Origin: an uncultured Alcaligenaceae bacterium
GTDB lineage: Bacteria; Pseudomonadota; Gammaproteobacteria; Burkholderiales; Burkholderiaceae_B
Reading direction: 5' to 3'
Length of the DNA: 11,509 nt
Assembly (NCBI GenBank): GCA_937908115.1
Contig: CALEQZ010000073.1
Coordinates: 1 to 11,509, forward strand
Of the stretch, positions 1 through 7,049 are shown piece after piece. A program made the translations under genes and the position numbers. Within the stretch, counting starts at the first letter, position 1; every line of letters begins with the position of its first letter. The notes beneath the pieces are model-generated. The model was not told the origin of the DNA. It ran no database searches and was given only the letters and a program-made list of their open reading frames with translations.

Positions 1-795
1 GCGCACCGGCGGCGGGCCCGCCGCCGGCCCGGCCTGGCCCGCCTGGTCCGGCCCGGGCAAGAAAAGCGCGGCATAGTCGGCACCATAGGTCGCGCGCGCC
101 CACTGCGACAGCGGCATGGCCGACATGCCGGCCTGGAAGCGGCCAACCTCGGCCAGCTGCTGCGCGTCATCGGCCTGGATGCGGCCAAGCAGCCAGCCCA
201 TGCCCGTGGGGCTGCGCACCACGTCCATGCCGGGCGGCAGCTGCCCCTGCCAATAGGGCCCGACGATGGCGAACGTTTGCGCGCCACCGCCAGTCGTGCG
301 CGGCCCGCGCGAGGCGAACACGTCTGTCCACATGTCCATGATGGGCATAAAGTAGTAGCGCCCGCCCGAATCGGGGATGTGGACCACCAGCGGTTCGGCC
401 GACACGTCGTACCACAGGTTGGAATACAGCACGTCGCGGTTGGGCCAGACGGCGCCGGCAGCCGACGCGTCGGCGAAGTTCGTCTTGTGGCCAAACTGGT
501 TCATGGGCGCGGCGCCCGCGGCCGAGGAGGCCGTGGCCATGCGGCGCGTGATCTCCATCAGCACCATGGGATAGGCGTAGATGTAGGCATCGACGGCGAT
601 GGCGCGGACCTCCTCGCCACTGATCGGCGCAGGCACCGGCGCGTAGCCAGTCGCGCCGTCGGCGGCGCCGGCCGGGGTCTCGGACACCAGCCGTAGCGAA
701 GGGGTCTGCGCGGCGGCGTCGCCCGCCGCATGCACGCCAAGCACGCCAACAAGCAGCACGCCCAGCCATGCCGGGGACGAATGGGAAATGCGCAT
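1..795 (-). CDS. DUF1254 domain-containing secreted protein (3' end cut by window edge)
   Basis: The frame is open from an ATG at 795 to base 1 with no stop, giving 265 codons; the C-terminus lies outside the window. Residues 1-30 look like a Sec signal peptide: a short basic start (MRISHSS), a hydrophobic run (WLGVLLVGVLGVHAA) and small residues before DAAAQ. The protein is therefore probably periplasmic. From about residue 62 it reads as the DUF1254 family: AYIYAYPMVLMEITRR, then NQFGHKTNFADA, VWPNRDVLYSNLWYDVS, and GGRYYFMPIMDMWTDVFASRG with a TGGG turn. Family members usually continue into a DUF1214 domain, which would lie off the edge. No enzymatic activity is established for the family, so I assign none. 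An AAGGAG ribosome binding site at 808-803 lies 7 nt before the ATG and fixes the start. The last visible residues are Pro/Gly/Ala-rich (GQAGPAAGPPP), perhaps an interdomain linker. The nearest gene upstream, the enoyl-CoA hydratase, is on the same strand about 205 bp away, so this is probably a separate transcript. Confidence 0.85.
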   Translation of the reverse strand, partial: MRISHSSPAWLGVLLVGVLGVHAAGDAAAQTPSLRLVSETPAGAADGATGYAPVPAPISGEEVRAIAVDAYIYAYPMVLMEITRRMATASSAAGAAPMNQFGHKTNFADASAAGAVWPNRDVLYSNLWYDVSAEPLVVHIPDSGGRYYFMPIMDMWTDVFASRGPRTTGGGAQTFAIVGPYWQGQLPPGMDVVRSPTGMGWLLGRIQADDAQQLAEVGRFQAGMSAMPLSQWARATYGADYAALFLPGPDQAGQAGPAAGPPPVR

Positions 796-827
796 GTACG
801 GGCTCCTTGTCGTTCGTCGTCTTCGCC

Positions 828-855
828 GCGGACAGGCGCGCCGGCGCCTGTCCGC
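828..855. promoter_or_regulatory. Perfect 12-bp inverted repeat upstream of the DUF1254 gene
   Basis: Bases 828-839 (GCGGACAGGCGC) are perfectly complementary to 844-855 around a GCCG loop. The repeat lies about 33 bp upstream of the DUF1254 start codon, inside or just ahead of its 5' leader. Neither strand has a T-run after the stem, so it is not a classical intrinsic terminator. It could be an operator, a leader hairpin, or a factor-dependent stop for the upstream enoyl-CoA hydratase transcript. The symmetry is certain; the role is not. Confidence 0.4.
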
Positions 856-1000
856 CTTGCGTCGGGTCCCGCCGGACCAGCCGGTCCAGAATAGGACGGC
901 CAGCTGCAACAAGGTTTAGGGCAAAGGTATCAAGGAGCTACCCATGCGCAGCGCGTCGGGCGCCCGTCCACCCGCGACCCGCGCGCCACGCCGCCTGGCC

Positions 1001-1777
1001 TTAGCCGTGGCGGAATTGCGGCTTGCGCTTTTCGACGAAGGCGCGCATGCCCTCCTTCTGGTCTTCGGTGGCAAACAGCGAATGGAACACCCGGCGCTCG
1101 AACAAAACGCCTTCGGCCAGCGAGGACTCGTAGGCGCGGTTGACGCACTCCTTGGCCATCATGACCGCCGGCAGCGACATCGAGGCGATCACCGTCGCCG
1201 CCTCCAGCGCCTCGTCCAGCAGCCGCTCGGCCGGCACCACGCGCGACACCAGCCCGGCGCGCTCGGCCTCGACGGCGTCCATCATGCGGGCGGTCAGCAC
1301 CAGGTCCATGGCCTTGGCCTTGCCGACTGCGCGCGGCAGGCGCTGCGTGCCGCCGGCGCCCGGGATCACGCCGAGCTTGATCTCGGGCTGGCCAAAGCGG
1401 GCGCTGTCGGCCGCGATGATGATGTCGCACATCATCGCCAGCTCGCAGCCGCCGCCCAGCGCATACCCCGCCACCGCGGCGATCACCGGCTTGCGCACGC
1501 GCTTGAGGGTTTCCCAGTTGCGCGTGATGTAGTCAGTGCGGTAGACGTCCATGTAGCTCCAGTCCTTCATCGCGCCGATGTCCGCGCCCGCAGCGAAGGC
1601 CTTCTCGTTGCCGGTGATCACGATCGCGCCGATCTCGTCGTCGGCGTCGAACTTCAGTAGCGCCGCGCCCAGCTCGTCCATCAACTGATCGTTCAGGGCG
1701 TTCAGCGCCTTGGGACGGTTCAGCGTCAGCAGGCCCACCCGGCCGCGGGTTTCGACCAGCACCACGGAGTCGCTCAT
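1001..1777 (-). CDS. Enoyl-CoA hydratase (crotonase family)
   Basis: A 258-residue protein of normal single-domain crotonase length. It should hydrate trans-2-enoyl-CoA to 3-hydroxyacyl-CoA in fatty-acid or related acyl-CoA beta-oxidation in the cytoplasm. The sequence is very close to the classical short-chain (mitochondrial ECHS1-like) type. It has the CoA/oxyanion segment FAAGADI at 61-67 and GYALGGGCELAMMCDI with the first catalytic Glu at 112. The second catalytic Glu is at 132 in FGQPEIKLGVIPGAGGTQRL, and the tail is MRAFVEKRKPQF. Both catalytic glutamates are present, so hydratase activity is expected rather than an isomerase-only or dehalogenase variant. I chose the ATG at 1777 because GGAGA lies about 6 nt upstream and family alignments begin near SDSVVLVE; an in-frame ATG at 1825 would add 16 residues and run into the M61 gene. 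It is transcribed divergently from the M61 peptidase with a 31-bp gap. Substrate range cannot be read from the sequence, so I give no symbol (paaF, fadB1 and echA names are all used for such genes). Confidence 0.95.
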   Translation of the reverse strand: MSDSVVLVETRGRVGLLTLNRPKALNALNDQLMDELGAALLKFDADDEIGAIVITGNEKAFAAGADIGAMKDWSYMDVYRTDYITRNWETLKRVRKPVIAAVAGYALGGGCELAMMCDIIIAADSARFGQPEIKLGVIPGAGGTQRLPRAVGKAKAMDLVLTARMMDAVEAERAGLVSRVVPAERLLDEALEAATVIASMSLPAVMMAKECVNRAYESSLAEGVLFERRVFHSLFATEDQKEGMRAFVEKRKPQFRHG

Positions 1778-1808
1778 GGAATGTCTCCTGGAAAAGTAAG
1801 ATAGGGGG

Positions 1809-3575
1809 ATGAACCCGGAATCCATACTTTACCGTCTGGAACCCGCCGATCCGGCGGGCCATCGCTACCGAATCACCCTGACCATCCCCGCGCCCGACCC
1901 GGCCGGCCAGCGCCTGAGCCTGCCTGCCTGGATACCGGGCAGCTACCTGATCCGCGATTTCTCGCGCCAAATCGAAACCCTGTCGGCCAAGTCGGGCCGG
2001 CGGCCCGTGCGCGTCGAGAAGACCGGCAACCACACCTGGCGGGTGGCGCCGTGCAGCGGGCCGCTGGTGGTCGATTATGTGGTCTATGCCTGGGACCTGT
2101 CGGTGCGCGGCGCGCACCTGGATGAAAGCCACGGGTTCTTCAACGGCACCAGCGTTTTCCTGCGCGTGGAAGGGCGCGAGCACGAGCCCTGCTTGGTCGA
2201 CATCCAGGCGCCTGCCGCGCTGCGCCACTGGAAGGTCTACACCAGCCTGCCCAGCGCGCGCGGCCTGCCGGGCGCGGCGCGGCTGCATGGATTTGGGTTG
2301 TACCGCGCGCCCGACTATGACGCGCTGATCGACCACCCCGTCGAGATGGGAACGCCACAGGTGGCGCGCTTTACCGCGTGCGGTGCCGAACACGAGCTGG
2401 TGTTCACCGGCGTCGTGCCCAACCTGGACCTGGCGCGTATCGCCGAAGACGTACGGCGGATCTGTGAGGCGCAGATCACGCTGTTCGAACCGCGCACGCG
2501 ACGTGTGCCCTTCCTGGACAGCGCCGAACGGTATGTCTTCATGACCACCGTCACCGCCGATGGCTACGGGGGGCTGGAGCATCGCGCCAGCACCGCGCTG
2601 ATGGCTTCGCGCAAAGACCTGCCCGCGGTGGGCCAAACGGGCCAGAACGAGGGCTACCGCACCTTCCTCGGCCTGGTCAGCCACGAATACTTTCACACCT
2701 GGAACGTCAAGCGCATCAAGCCGGCTGCCTTCGTGCCCTACGACCTCGCGCACGAAAACCACACGCGGCTGCTTTGGGTGTTCGAAGGTTTCACGTCCTA
2801 CTACGATGACCTGATGTTGCTGCGCGCCGGCGTCATCGACCGCGACGCCTACCTGCACCTGGTGGCCAAGACGATCAGCGCCGTGGCGCGCACGCCGGGC
2901 CGGTTCAAGCAATCGATCGCGCAAAGCTCGTTCGACGCCTGGACACGCTACTACAAGCAGGACGAGAACTCCCCCAACGCCATCGTCAGCTACTACGCCA
3001 AAGGCGCGCTAGCCGCCATGGGGATGGACCTGCTGATCCGCCGCGATACCGGCGGCAGGCGCTCACTGGACGACGTCATGCGCCTGATGTGGCGGCGCTA
3101 TGGCCGCGACTTCTACCGCGGCCGTGCGCAAGGCGTGCCCGAGGACGCCATCCCGGAGCTGGTCCGCGAGGCGACCGGCGTGGACGTCAAGGGCTTCGTG
3201 CGCGACTATGTCGAAGGCACCCGCGACGTGCCGCTCGCAGAGCTGCTCGCCGCGCAAGGGATCCGGCTGCAGTGGCGGCCCGCGTCGCCGCTACCCAGCT
3301 TGGACGCACGCGTGCGCCGCGAGGGCGAGCGCACCGTGCTGGCCACCGTCTACGAAGGCGGCGCCGCGCACCGCGGCGGGCTGTCGGCCCTGGATACGCT
3401 GGTGGCCGTCGACGGCTTGCGTGTCGACGGGCCCGCGGGCCTGGAGACGCTGCTATCGAACTATCGCCCCGGCGACGTCGTGACCGTGCACGTCTTTCGC
3501 CGGGACGAATTGCGGGCCTTCCGCGTCAAGCTGGGCAAGCCGCCCGCGCTGGAGTGCGTGCTGTCGATGCAGTGA
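1809..3575 (+). CDS. M61 family metallopeptidase (glycyl aminopeptidase-like) with C-terminal PDZ domain
   Basis: A 588-residue zinc peptidase. The N-terminal beta-rich domain (about 1-170) carries the family signature LSLPAWIPGSYLIRDFSRQIE. The substrate-binding GGLEHRAST segment lies just before the gluzincin site HEYFHTWNVKRIKP: His292 and His296 are zinc ligands, Glu293 is the catalytic base, and Glu326 (WVFEGFTSYYDD) is the likely third ligand. A PDZ domain occupies about residues 495-580 (VYEGGAAHRGGLSALDTLVAVDG). Characterised M61 members release N-terminal glycine or alanine; the physiological substrate here is unknown. No signal peptide or membrane segment is visible, so it is predicted cytoplasmic. 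An in-frame TAA at 1797-1799 leaves the ATG at 1809 as the first possible start and the one matching family N-termini. The purine run AGGGGG abuts this ATG directly, too close for a normal ribosome binding site, so initiation may be leaderless or short-leadered. The gene converges on the flavoprotein gene with only 13 bp between stops. Confidence 0.94.
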   Translation: MNPESILYRLEPADPAGHRYRITLTIPAPDPAGQRLSLPAWIPGSYLIRDFSRQIETLSAKSGRRPVRVEKTGNHTWRVAPCSGPLVVDYVVYAWDLSVRGAHLDESHGFFNGTSVFLRVEGREHEPCLVDIQAPAALRHWKVYTSLPSARGLPGAARLHGFGLYRAPDYDALIDHPVEMGTPQVARFTACGAEHELVFTGVVPNLDLARIAEDVRRICEAQITLFEPRTRRVPFLDSAERYVFMTTVTADGYGGLEHRASTALMASRKDLPAVGQTGQNEGYRTFLGLVSHEYFHTWNVKRIKPAAFVPYDLAHENHTRLLWVFEGFTSYYDDLMLLRAGVIDRDAYLHLVAKTISAVARTPGRFKQSIAQSSFDAWTRYYKQDENSPNAIVSYYAKGALAAMGMDLLIRRDTGGRRSLDDVMRLMWRRYGRDFYRGRAQGVPEDAIPELVREATGVDVKGFVRDYVEGTRDVPLAELLAAQGIRLQWRPASPLPSLDARVRREGERTVLATVYEGGAAHRGGLSALDTLVAVDGLRVDGPAGLETLLSNYRPGDVVTVHVFRRDELRAFRVKLGKPPALECVLSMQ

Positions 3576-3588
3576 CGCACGCGCCGGC

Positions 3589-4491
3589 CTAGGCCTGCAA
3601 CGCCCGCTCTATCGCCTTGGCCGCCACCACGCCGTCGGCCATGGCCGTCACGACGCACGGGTGCATGCGGCGCGCGACCTCACCCACGGCATAGCAGCCG
3701 GGCACGCTGGTGACGGCACTGTCCGGGTCGGTGCGGATGAAGCCGCGCTCGTCGCGGCGCAAGGCCAGGCCGTCGGCGAAGTCGGCGCGGGGCTCCCAGC
3801 CGTAGAACACCAGGATCAGGTCATAGGTGCGCCCCTGGACCTGCCGGGTCTCGGGATCGACCTGGTAGGCGCCCACGTGCAGGTCGCCATCGGCGACGGC
3901 GCGCACGAGCTGGCGCTGGGCGCGCACGGTGCGGGCGTAGACCTGCACGCTGGCGGCGCCGCGCCCACGCACGTAGGCGTAGTTCTCGAACGCGTTGTCA
4001 CCCCCGCCCAGGATAGCCACCGAGCGGCCGGCATAGTCGGCGCGGGCGATATGCTCGCCGGGGCCGCACAACACCCCTGGCCAGGCATGGCCGGGCCGGC
4101 TGGCATCGAGCGGGCGCGGCCGCACCCCGGTGGCCAGGACCAGGGTGCGGCCCGCGTGCCGGCGCGTGGCGCCTTGCTGCAGGCAATCCACCTCGAACCC
4201 ATCGGCCGCGCGGCGCACGGCCGTCACCCGCGCCCCAGTGACCACCTCGAGCCGGGTCTGCTCGCACGCCAGCTCGACGCTGCGCGCGATATTGGCGGCG
4301 ACGTCGCGGCCCGTGACGGCCGGCAGCGCGACGATCCAGTCATCGCGAAACGGATTGCCCGCCGTCAGGCCGCCCAGCAGCGGCGCCGCTTCCAGCAGCA
4401 ACGGGGCCAGCCCCAGGCGGGCCAGCCACGTGGCACAGGAGGCGCCCGCCGGGCCGCCGCCCACGATGATGGCGTCCCAAATCGGATTCAT
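3589..4491 (-). CDS. Thioredoxin-reductase-like NAD(P)/FAD-dependent oxidoreductase lacking the CxxC motif
   Basis: A 300-residue two-dinucleotide-fold flavoprotein. The FAD-binding motif GGGPAGASCATWLARLG is at 11-27, a second ATG motif (LVLATGVRPRP) at 118-127, the NAD(P)-binding motif ILGGGDNAFENYAYV at 160-174, and the C-terminal FAD-contact segment GCYAVGEVARR at 265-275. Length and order match low-molecular-weight thioredoxin reductase and ferredoxin-NADP reductase-like proteins. The redox CxxC expected about 20 residues before the NAD(P) motif is absent: that region reads VLCGPGEH, with a single Cys142. The usual GD of the last motif is GE. It is therefore unlikely to reduce thioredoxin; electron transfer from NAD(P)H to another acceptor is an inference and the partner is unknown. 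The ATG at 4491 gives a typical N-terminus (NPIWDAIIVGGGPAG). No clear Shine-Dalgarno precedes it, and an in-frame ATG at 4599 would add 36 poorly conserved-looking residues. It is divergent from folB across 148 bp. Confidence 0.88.
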   Translation of the reverse strand: MNPIWDAIIVGGGPAGASCATWLARLGLAPLLLEAAPLLGGLTAGNPFRDDWIVALPAVTGRDVAANIARSVELACEQTRLEVVTGARVTAVRRAADGFEVDCLQQGATRRHAGRTLVLATGVRPRPLDASRPGHAWPGVLCGPGEHIARADYAGRSVAILGGGDNAFENYAYVRGRGAASVQVYARTVRAQRQLVRAVADGDLHVGAYQVDPETRQVQGRTYDLILVFYGWEPRADFADGLALRRDERGFIRTDPDSAVTSVPGCYAVGEVARRMHPCVVTAMADGVVAAKAIERALQA

Positions 4492-4605
4492 CGGTGTCGG
4501 TTCGAGCGCACAGGCGGCCCTGGCCAGGCCGCTTGCGCGCAAAGGCTGATGCGATAAACCGGAAATTGTAGCCAGCCGCCCGGGGCGTCCGGCGGGCACA
4601 CCGCA

Positions 4606-4611
4606 TAAAAT
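4606..4611 (+). promoter_or_regulatory. Candidate -10 element (TAAAAT) for folB-ttcA
   Basis: In the 148-bp divergent region 4492-4639 the hexamer TAAAAT stands out in otherwise GC-rich DNA, 28 bp before the folB ATG. No convincing -35 element lies 16-18 bp upstream (that stretch is GC-rich). The call is position- and composition-based only. The rest of the divergent region shows no strong hairpin or repeat. Confidence 0.3.
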
Positions 4612-4639
4612 GGCGGGGCCTCATCCCGACGACAGATCC

Positions 4640-5005
4640 ATGCCCACCCGACGCATCATATTTTCGCGGCTGGCCCTCGACGCCCGCATCGGCATCCTCG
4701 AGCATGAGCGGCGCGCCACGCAGCCGCTGCACGTGGATGCGGAAATCGACGTGGACATCACCCGCCCCGTCGACGACCATGACATCCACAGCGTGCTGGA
4801 CTATCGTCGGCTGCGCGAGGCCATCGTCGCGGAATGCACGCATTCGCACGTCAACCTGATCGAGACGCTGACCGAGCAGGTGGCCGCCCGGTTGCTGGCC
4901 GACTTCAAGGAAATCCGCACCGTGAAGCTGCGCATCAGCAAGCCCATGGCCTTTTCGGACTGTGCCGCCGTCGGCGTGGAGGTCGTCGTCGGCCGCGAGG
5001 ACTGA
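4640..5005 (+). CDS. folB: Dihydroneopterin aldolase
   Basis: A 121-residue protein of usual FolB length. FolB splits 7,8-dihydroneopterin into 6-hydroxymethyl-7,8-dihydropterin and glycolaldehyde in folate synthesis; the enzyme is a cytoplasmic homo-octamer in characterised cases. Visible family features are LDARIGILEHER at 13-24, the DYRRLREAI segment near 54-62, LIETLTEQVAARLL at 73-86 containing the pterin-anchoring Glu, and the catalytic lysine Lys101 in KLRISKP. I chose the ATG at 4640 because the protein then begins MPTRRIIFSRLALDARIG like other family members; an in-frame ATG at 4610 adds ten residues and overlaps the putative promoter. No strong ribosome binding site is seen (GACAG upstream at best). 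ttcA follows on the same strand after 55 bp, so the two are likely co-transcribed. Confidence 0.93.
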   Translation: MPTRRIIFSRLALDARIGILEHERRATQPLHVDAEIDVDITRPVDDHDIHSVLDYRRLREAIVAECTHSHVNLIETLTEQVAARLLADFKEIRTVKLRISKPMAFSDCAAVGVEVVVGRED

Positions 5006-5060
5006 AAGCCAGGCCGGCGCCGGCACGCCCCGCAGCAAACCATTGACCAAGCAGCCAAAT

Positions 5061-6023
5061 ATGAACGCCCCGGACCCACACATCGCAGATGCCGCGCGCA
5101 CCGAATGCCGCCGCATCGAGCGCAACAAGCTGGCCAAGCGACTGCAGCGCGAAGTCGGCCGCGCCATTGCCGACTACAACATGATCGAGCCCGGCGACAA
5201 GGTCATGGTTTGCCTGTCCGGCGGCAAGGACTCCTACGGGCTGCTGGACATCCTGCTCGCGCTGCGGGCCCGCGCGCCCATCCCATTCGACATCGTCGCC
5301 GTCAACCTGGACCAGAAGCAGCCCGGGTTTCCCGCCGACGTGCTGCCCAATTACCTGCGCTCGCGCGAGATCCCTTTCCACATCGAGACGCAGGACACCT
5401 ATTCCATCGTCACGCGGCTGGTGCCCGAGGGCAAGACCATGTGCTCGCTGTGCTCGCGCCTGCGCCGCGGCATCCTCTACCGCGTGGCGCGCGAGCTGGG
5501 CGCCACCAAGATCGCGCTGGGCCATCACCGCGACGACATCCTGGCGACGTTTTTCCTGAACCTGTTCTACGGCGGCAAGATGAAGGCCATGCCGCCCAAG
5601 CTGGTGTCCGATGACGGGCGCAACGTCATCATCCGCCCGCTGGCCTACGTGCCCGAGCGGGACCTGGTCGCCTACGCCGAATGGAAACAGTTCCCCATCA
5701 TCCCCTGCTCGCTGTGCGGGTCGCAGGAAAACCTCAAGCGCAAGGAGGTTTCCCGCATGCTGGCAGAGTGGGACAAGAAGCACCCGGGGCGCGCCTGGAA
5801 CATCTTCAACGCGCTTTCGCGCGTGGTGCCTTCACACCTGATGGACAGGGACCTGTACGATTTTGCCGGGCTCAAGCCCACGGGCGTGCCCGATCCGATG
5901 GGGGATACGGCGTTCGATCCGCCGCAGGACCTGGAGGACCACGCGGGCGACGACACCTGCGCGGACGGCCACGCGGCAGACTGGCCGGCCGGCGAACGAC
6001 CGATCCGCTTCACTACCCTATAG
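5061..6023 (+). CDS. ttcA: tRNA 2-thiocytidine(32) synthetase TtcA
   Basis: A 320-residue PP-loop ATPase that, with an Fe-S cluster, thiolates cytidine 32 in certain tRNAs. The N-terminal half has the ATP-pyrophosphatase loop SGGKDS at 53-58. Two CxxC pairs diagnostic of TtcA follow: Cys128/Cys131 in MCSLCSRLRRG and Cys216/Cys219 in PCSLCGSQENLKRKEV. Between them is the GHHRDD motif (about 154-159) and LNLFYGGKMKAMPPKL. All expected catalytic and cluster residues are intact. The last 40 or so residues are acidic and low in conservation (DLEDHAGDDTCADGHAADW), slightly longer than the E. coli protein. The ATG at 5061 matches family N-termini; the longer in-frame ATG at 4962 would overlap folB and add unrelated residues. 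No clear Shine-Dalgarno is visible. It follows folB and ends convergently with the VOC gene. Confidence 0.96.
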   Translation: MNAPDPHIADAARTECRRIERNKLAKRLQREVGRAIADYNMIEPGDKVMVCLSGGKDSYGLLDILLALRARAPIPFDIVAVNLDQKQPGFPADVLPNYLRSREIPFHIETQDTYSIVTRLVPEGKTMCSLCSRLRRGILYRVARELGATKIALGHHRDDILATFFLNLFYGGKMKAMPPKLVSDDGRNVIIRPLAYVPERDLVAYAEWKQFPIIPCSLCGSQENLKRKEVSRMLAEWDKKHPGRAWNIFNALSRVVPSHLMDRDLYDFAGLKPTGVPDPMGDTAFDPPQDLEDHAGDDTCADGHAADWPAGERPIRFTTL

Positions 6024-6066
6024 CGCCGCCCGATCGCGCCGCCGACACGACCGGGACGGCGACGCA

Positions 6067-6086
6067 AGGCCGGTGCGTGCCGGCCT
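6067..6086. terminator. Candidate bidirectional hairpin terminator between ttcA and the VOC gene
   Basis: AGGCCGG at 6067-6073 pairs with CCGGCCT at 6080-6086 around a 6-nt loop. It lies in the 64-bp convergent gap, directly after the VOC stop codon (minus strand) and 43 bp after the ttcA stop. Only very short pyrimidine or T tracts flank it (CTCTT on plus, TTGCG on minus), so if it terminates it is a weak intrinsic site or acts with Rho. Confidence 0.45.
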
Positions 6087-6087
6087 C

Positions 6088-6471
6088 TTAGGCGGACAAG
6101 GGTTCGGAAATCTCGATCAGGTTCTGGTCCGGGTCGCGCAGATAGATGGAGCGCAGGCGCGACACCGCGCCGGTGCGCTCCACCGGCCCTTCGATGATGG
6201 GCACCTGCAGCGCCTCCAAGCGCCGGATGACGTCGTCCAAGGACACGGACGCGATGAAGCACAGGTCCAGCGCGCCTGGCGTGGGCAGATGCGCCTTGGG
6301 CTCGAACTCCCTGCCCTTGACGTGCAGGTTGATCTTCTGGTTGCCGAAGCGAAGGGCCTTGCGACCTGCGCCGAAGGTCTCCAGCGTCATCCCCAGCACG
6401 TCGACGTAAAAGCGCACGCAGGCCGCCTCGTCGGCAGTCGTCAACACGAGATGGTCGAGGTGATCGATCAT
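6088..6471 (-). CDS. VOC family protein, GLOD5-like
   Basis: A 127-residue vicinal-oxygen-chelate (glyoxalase/dioxygenase fold) protein with two beta-alpha-beta-beta-beta modules. The first starts IDHLDHLVLTTAD and the second GALDLCFIASVSLDD. Possible metal ligands are His7, His50 (INLHVKG) and Glu120 (QNLIEISEP); the residue starting the second module is not a clear His. The stretch HVKGREFEPKAHLPTPGALDLCFI and the tail SIYLRDPDQNLIEISEPLS resemble the glyoxalase-domain-containing protein 5 (GLOD5) group, from memory. The reaction is unknown; lactoylglutathione lyase activity should not be assumed. The ATG at 6471 has a strong AAGGAG 5 nt upstream and overlaps the ubiX stop as ATGA, so translation is probably coupled. 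The alternative ATG at 6495 adds eight residues and lies inside ubiX. This is the last gene of the hemA-to-VOC run. Confidence 0.9.
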   Translation of the reverse strand: MIDHLDHLVLTTADEAACVRFYVDVLGMTLETFGAGRKALRFGNQKINLHVKGREFEPKAHLPTPGALDLCFIASVSLDDVIRRLEALQVPIIEGPVERTGAVSRLRSIYLRDPDQNLIEISEPLSA

Positions 6472-7049
6472 GACGGCTCCTTCATCCCTTCCCATTGCGG
6501 GCCGGGCACCGAAATGTCGAACAAGGCCAGCACCCGCGCCACCGTGTGGTCGACCATTTCCTCGATGGATTGCGGCCGGTGGTAAAAGGCCGGCAGCGGC
6601 GGGAAAATCACCCCGCCCATTTCCGTCACGGCGGTCATGTTGCGCAGGTGGGCCAGGTTCAGGGGCGTTTCGCGCACCAGCAGCACCAGGCGGCGACGCT
6701 CCTTGAGGGTCACGTCGGCCGCGCGGGTAATGAGGTTATCGGAAAGCCCGTGGGCCACGGCCGCCAGCGTGCGCATCGAGCACGGCGCAATGACCATGCC
6801 AGCGGTATCGAAGGCGCCGCTGGCCAGCGTCGCGCCCACGTCGCGCACCCCGTGGGTGACGTCAGCCAGGGCATGCAGGTCCTGGCGGCTCATGCCCAGT
6901 TCATGGCGGGCGTTGAGCACGCCCGAGGCCGAAACGATGACATGTGTTTCGACGTCGGGCACCGCACGCAGCGCCTGGAGCATGCGCACGGCATAGATGG
7001 CGCCGGTGGCGCCGGTGATGGCGACCACCAGCCGGCGCGGCTGGCTCAC
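6468..7049 (-). CDS. ubiX: Flavin prenyltransferase UbiX
   Basis: A 193-residue protein of normal UbiX length. It attaches a dimethylallyl group to FMN to make prenyl-FMN, the cofactor for UbiD-type decarboxylases used in ubiquinone synthesis. The N-terminal nucleotide-binding segment is RRLVVAITGATGAIYAVRML. The middle has the FMN-contact stretch VIAPCSMRTLAAVAHGLSDNLITRAADVTLKERRRLVLLVRETPLNLAHL. The C-terminal part has MGGVIFPPLPAFYHRPQSIEEMVDHTVARVL, all typical. No ubiD is present in the window. The start is a GTG at 7049 overlapping the grxD stop as GTGA, which gives the expected short lead (SQPRR) before the first strand; the longer in-frame ATG at 7295 would read through grxD out of frame. 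The downstream VOC gene begins in its last codons. The three overlapping genes are presumably one transcript with coupled translation. Confidence 0.94.
   Translation of the reverse strand: MSQPRRLVVAITGATGAIYAVRMLQALRAVPDVETHVIVSASGVLNARHELGMSRQDLHALADVTHGVRDVGATLASGAFDTAGMVIAPCSMRTLAAVAHGLSDNLITRAADVTLKERRRLVLLVRETPLNLAHLRNMTAVTEMGGVIFPPLPAFYHRPQSIEEMVDHTVARVLALFDISVPGPQWEGMKEPS

Noticed and set aside
944..1660. A plus-strand open frame of 238 codons with an AAGGAG 6 nt before its ATG.
   Set aside because: It runs antisense through the enoyl-CoA hydratase, and its His/Arg/Ala-rich composition is typical of antisense frames in GC-rich DNA. The ribosome-binding-site-like sequence is probably chance.
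1533..2924. A 463-codon minus-strand open frame opposite the M61 gene.
   Set aside because: Its composition is that of a shadow frame, while the plus strand encodes a motif-complete M61 peptidase. Its C-terminal part also lies out of frame over the hydratase gene.
3586..3595. A perfect 10-bp palindrome GGCCTAGGCC over the flavoprotein stop codon.
   Set aside because: It is too short and has no loop or T-run to be a terminator; such palindromes are common at this GC content.
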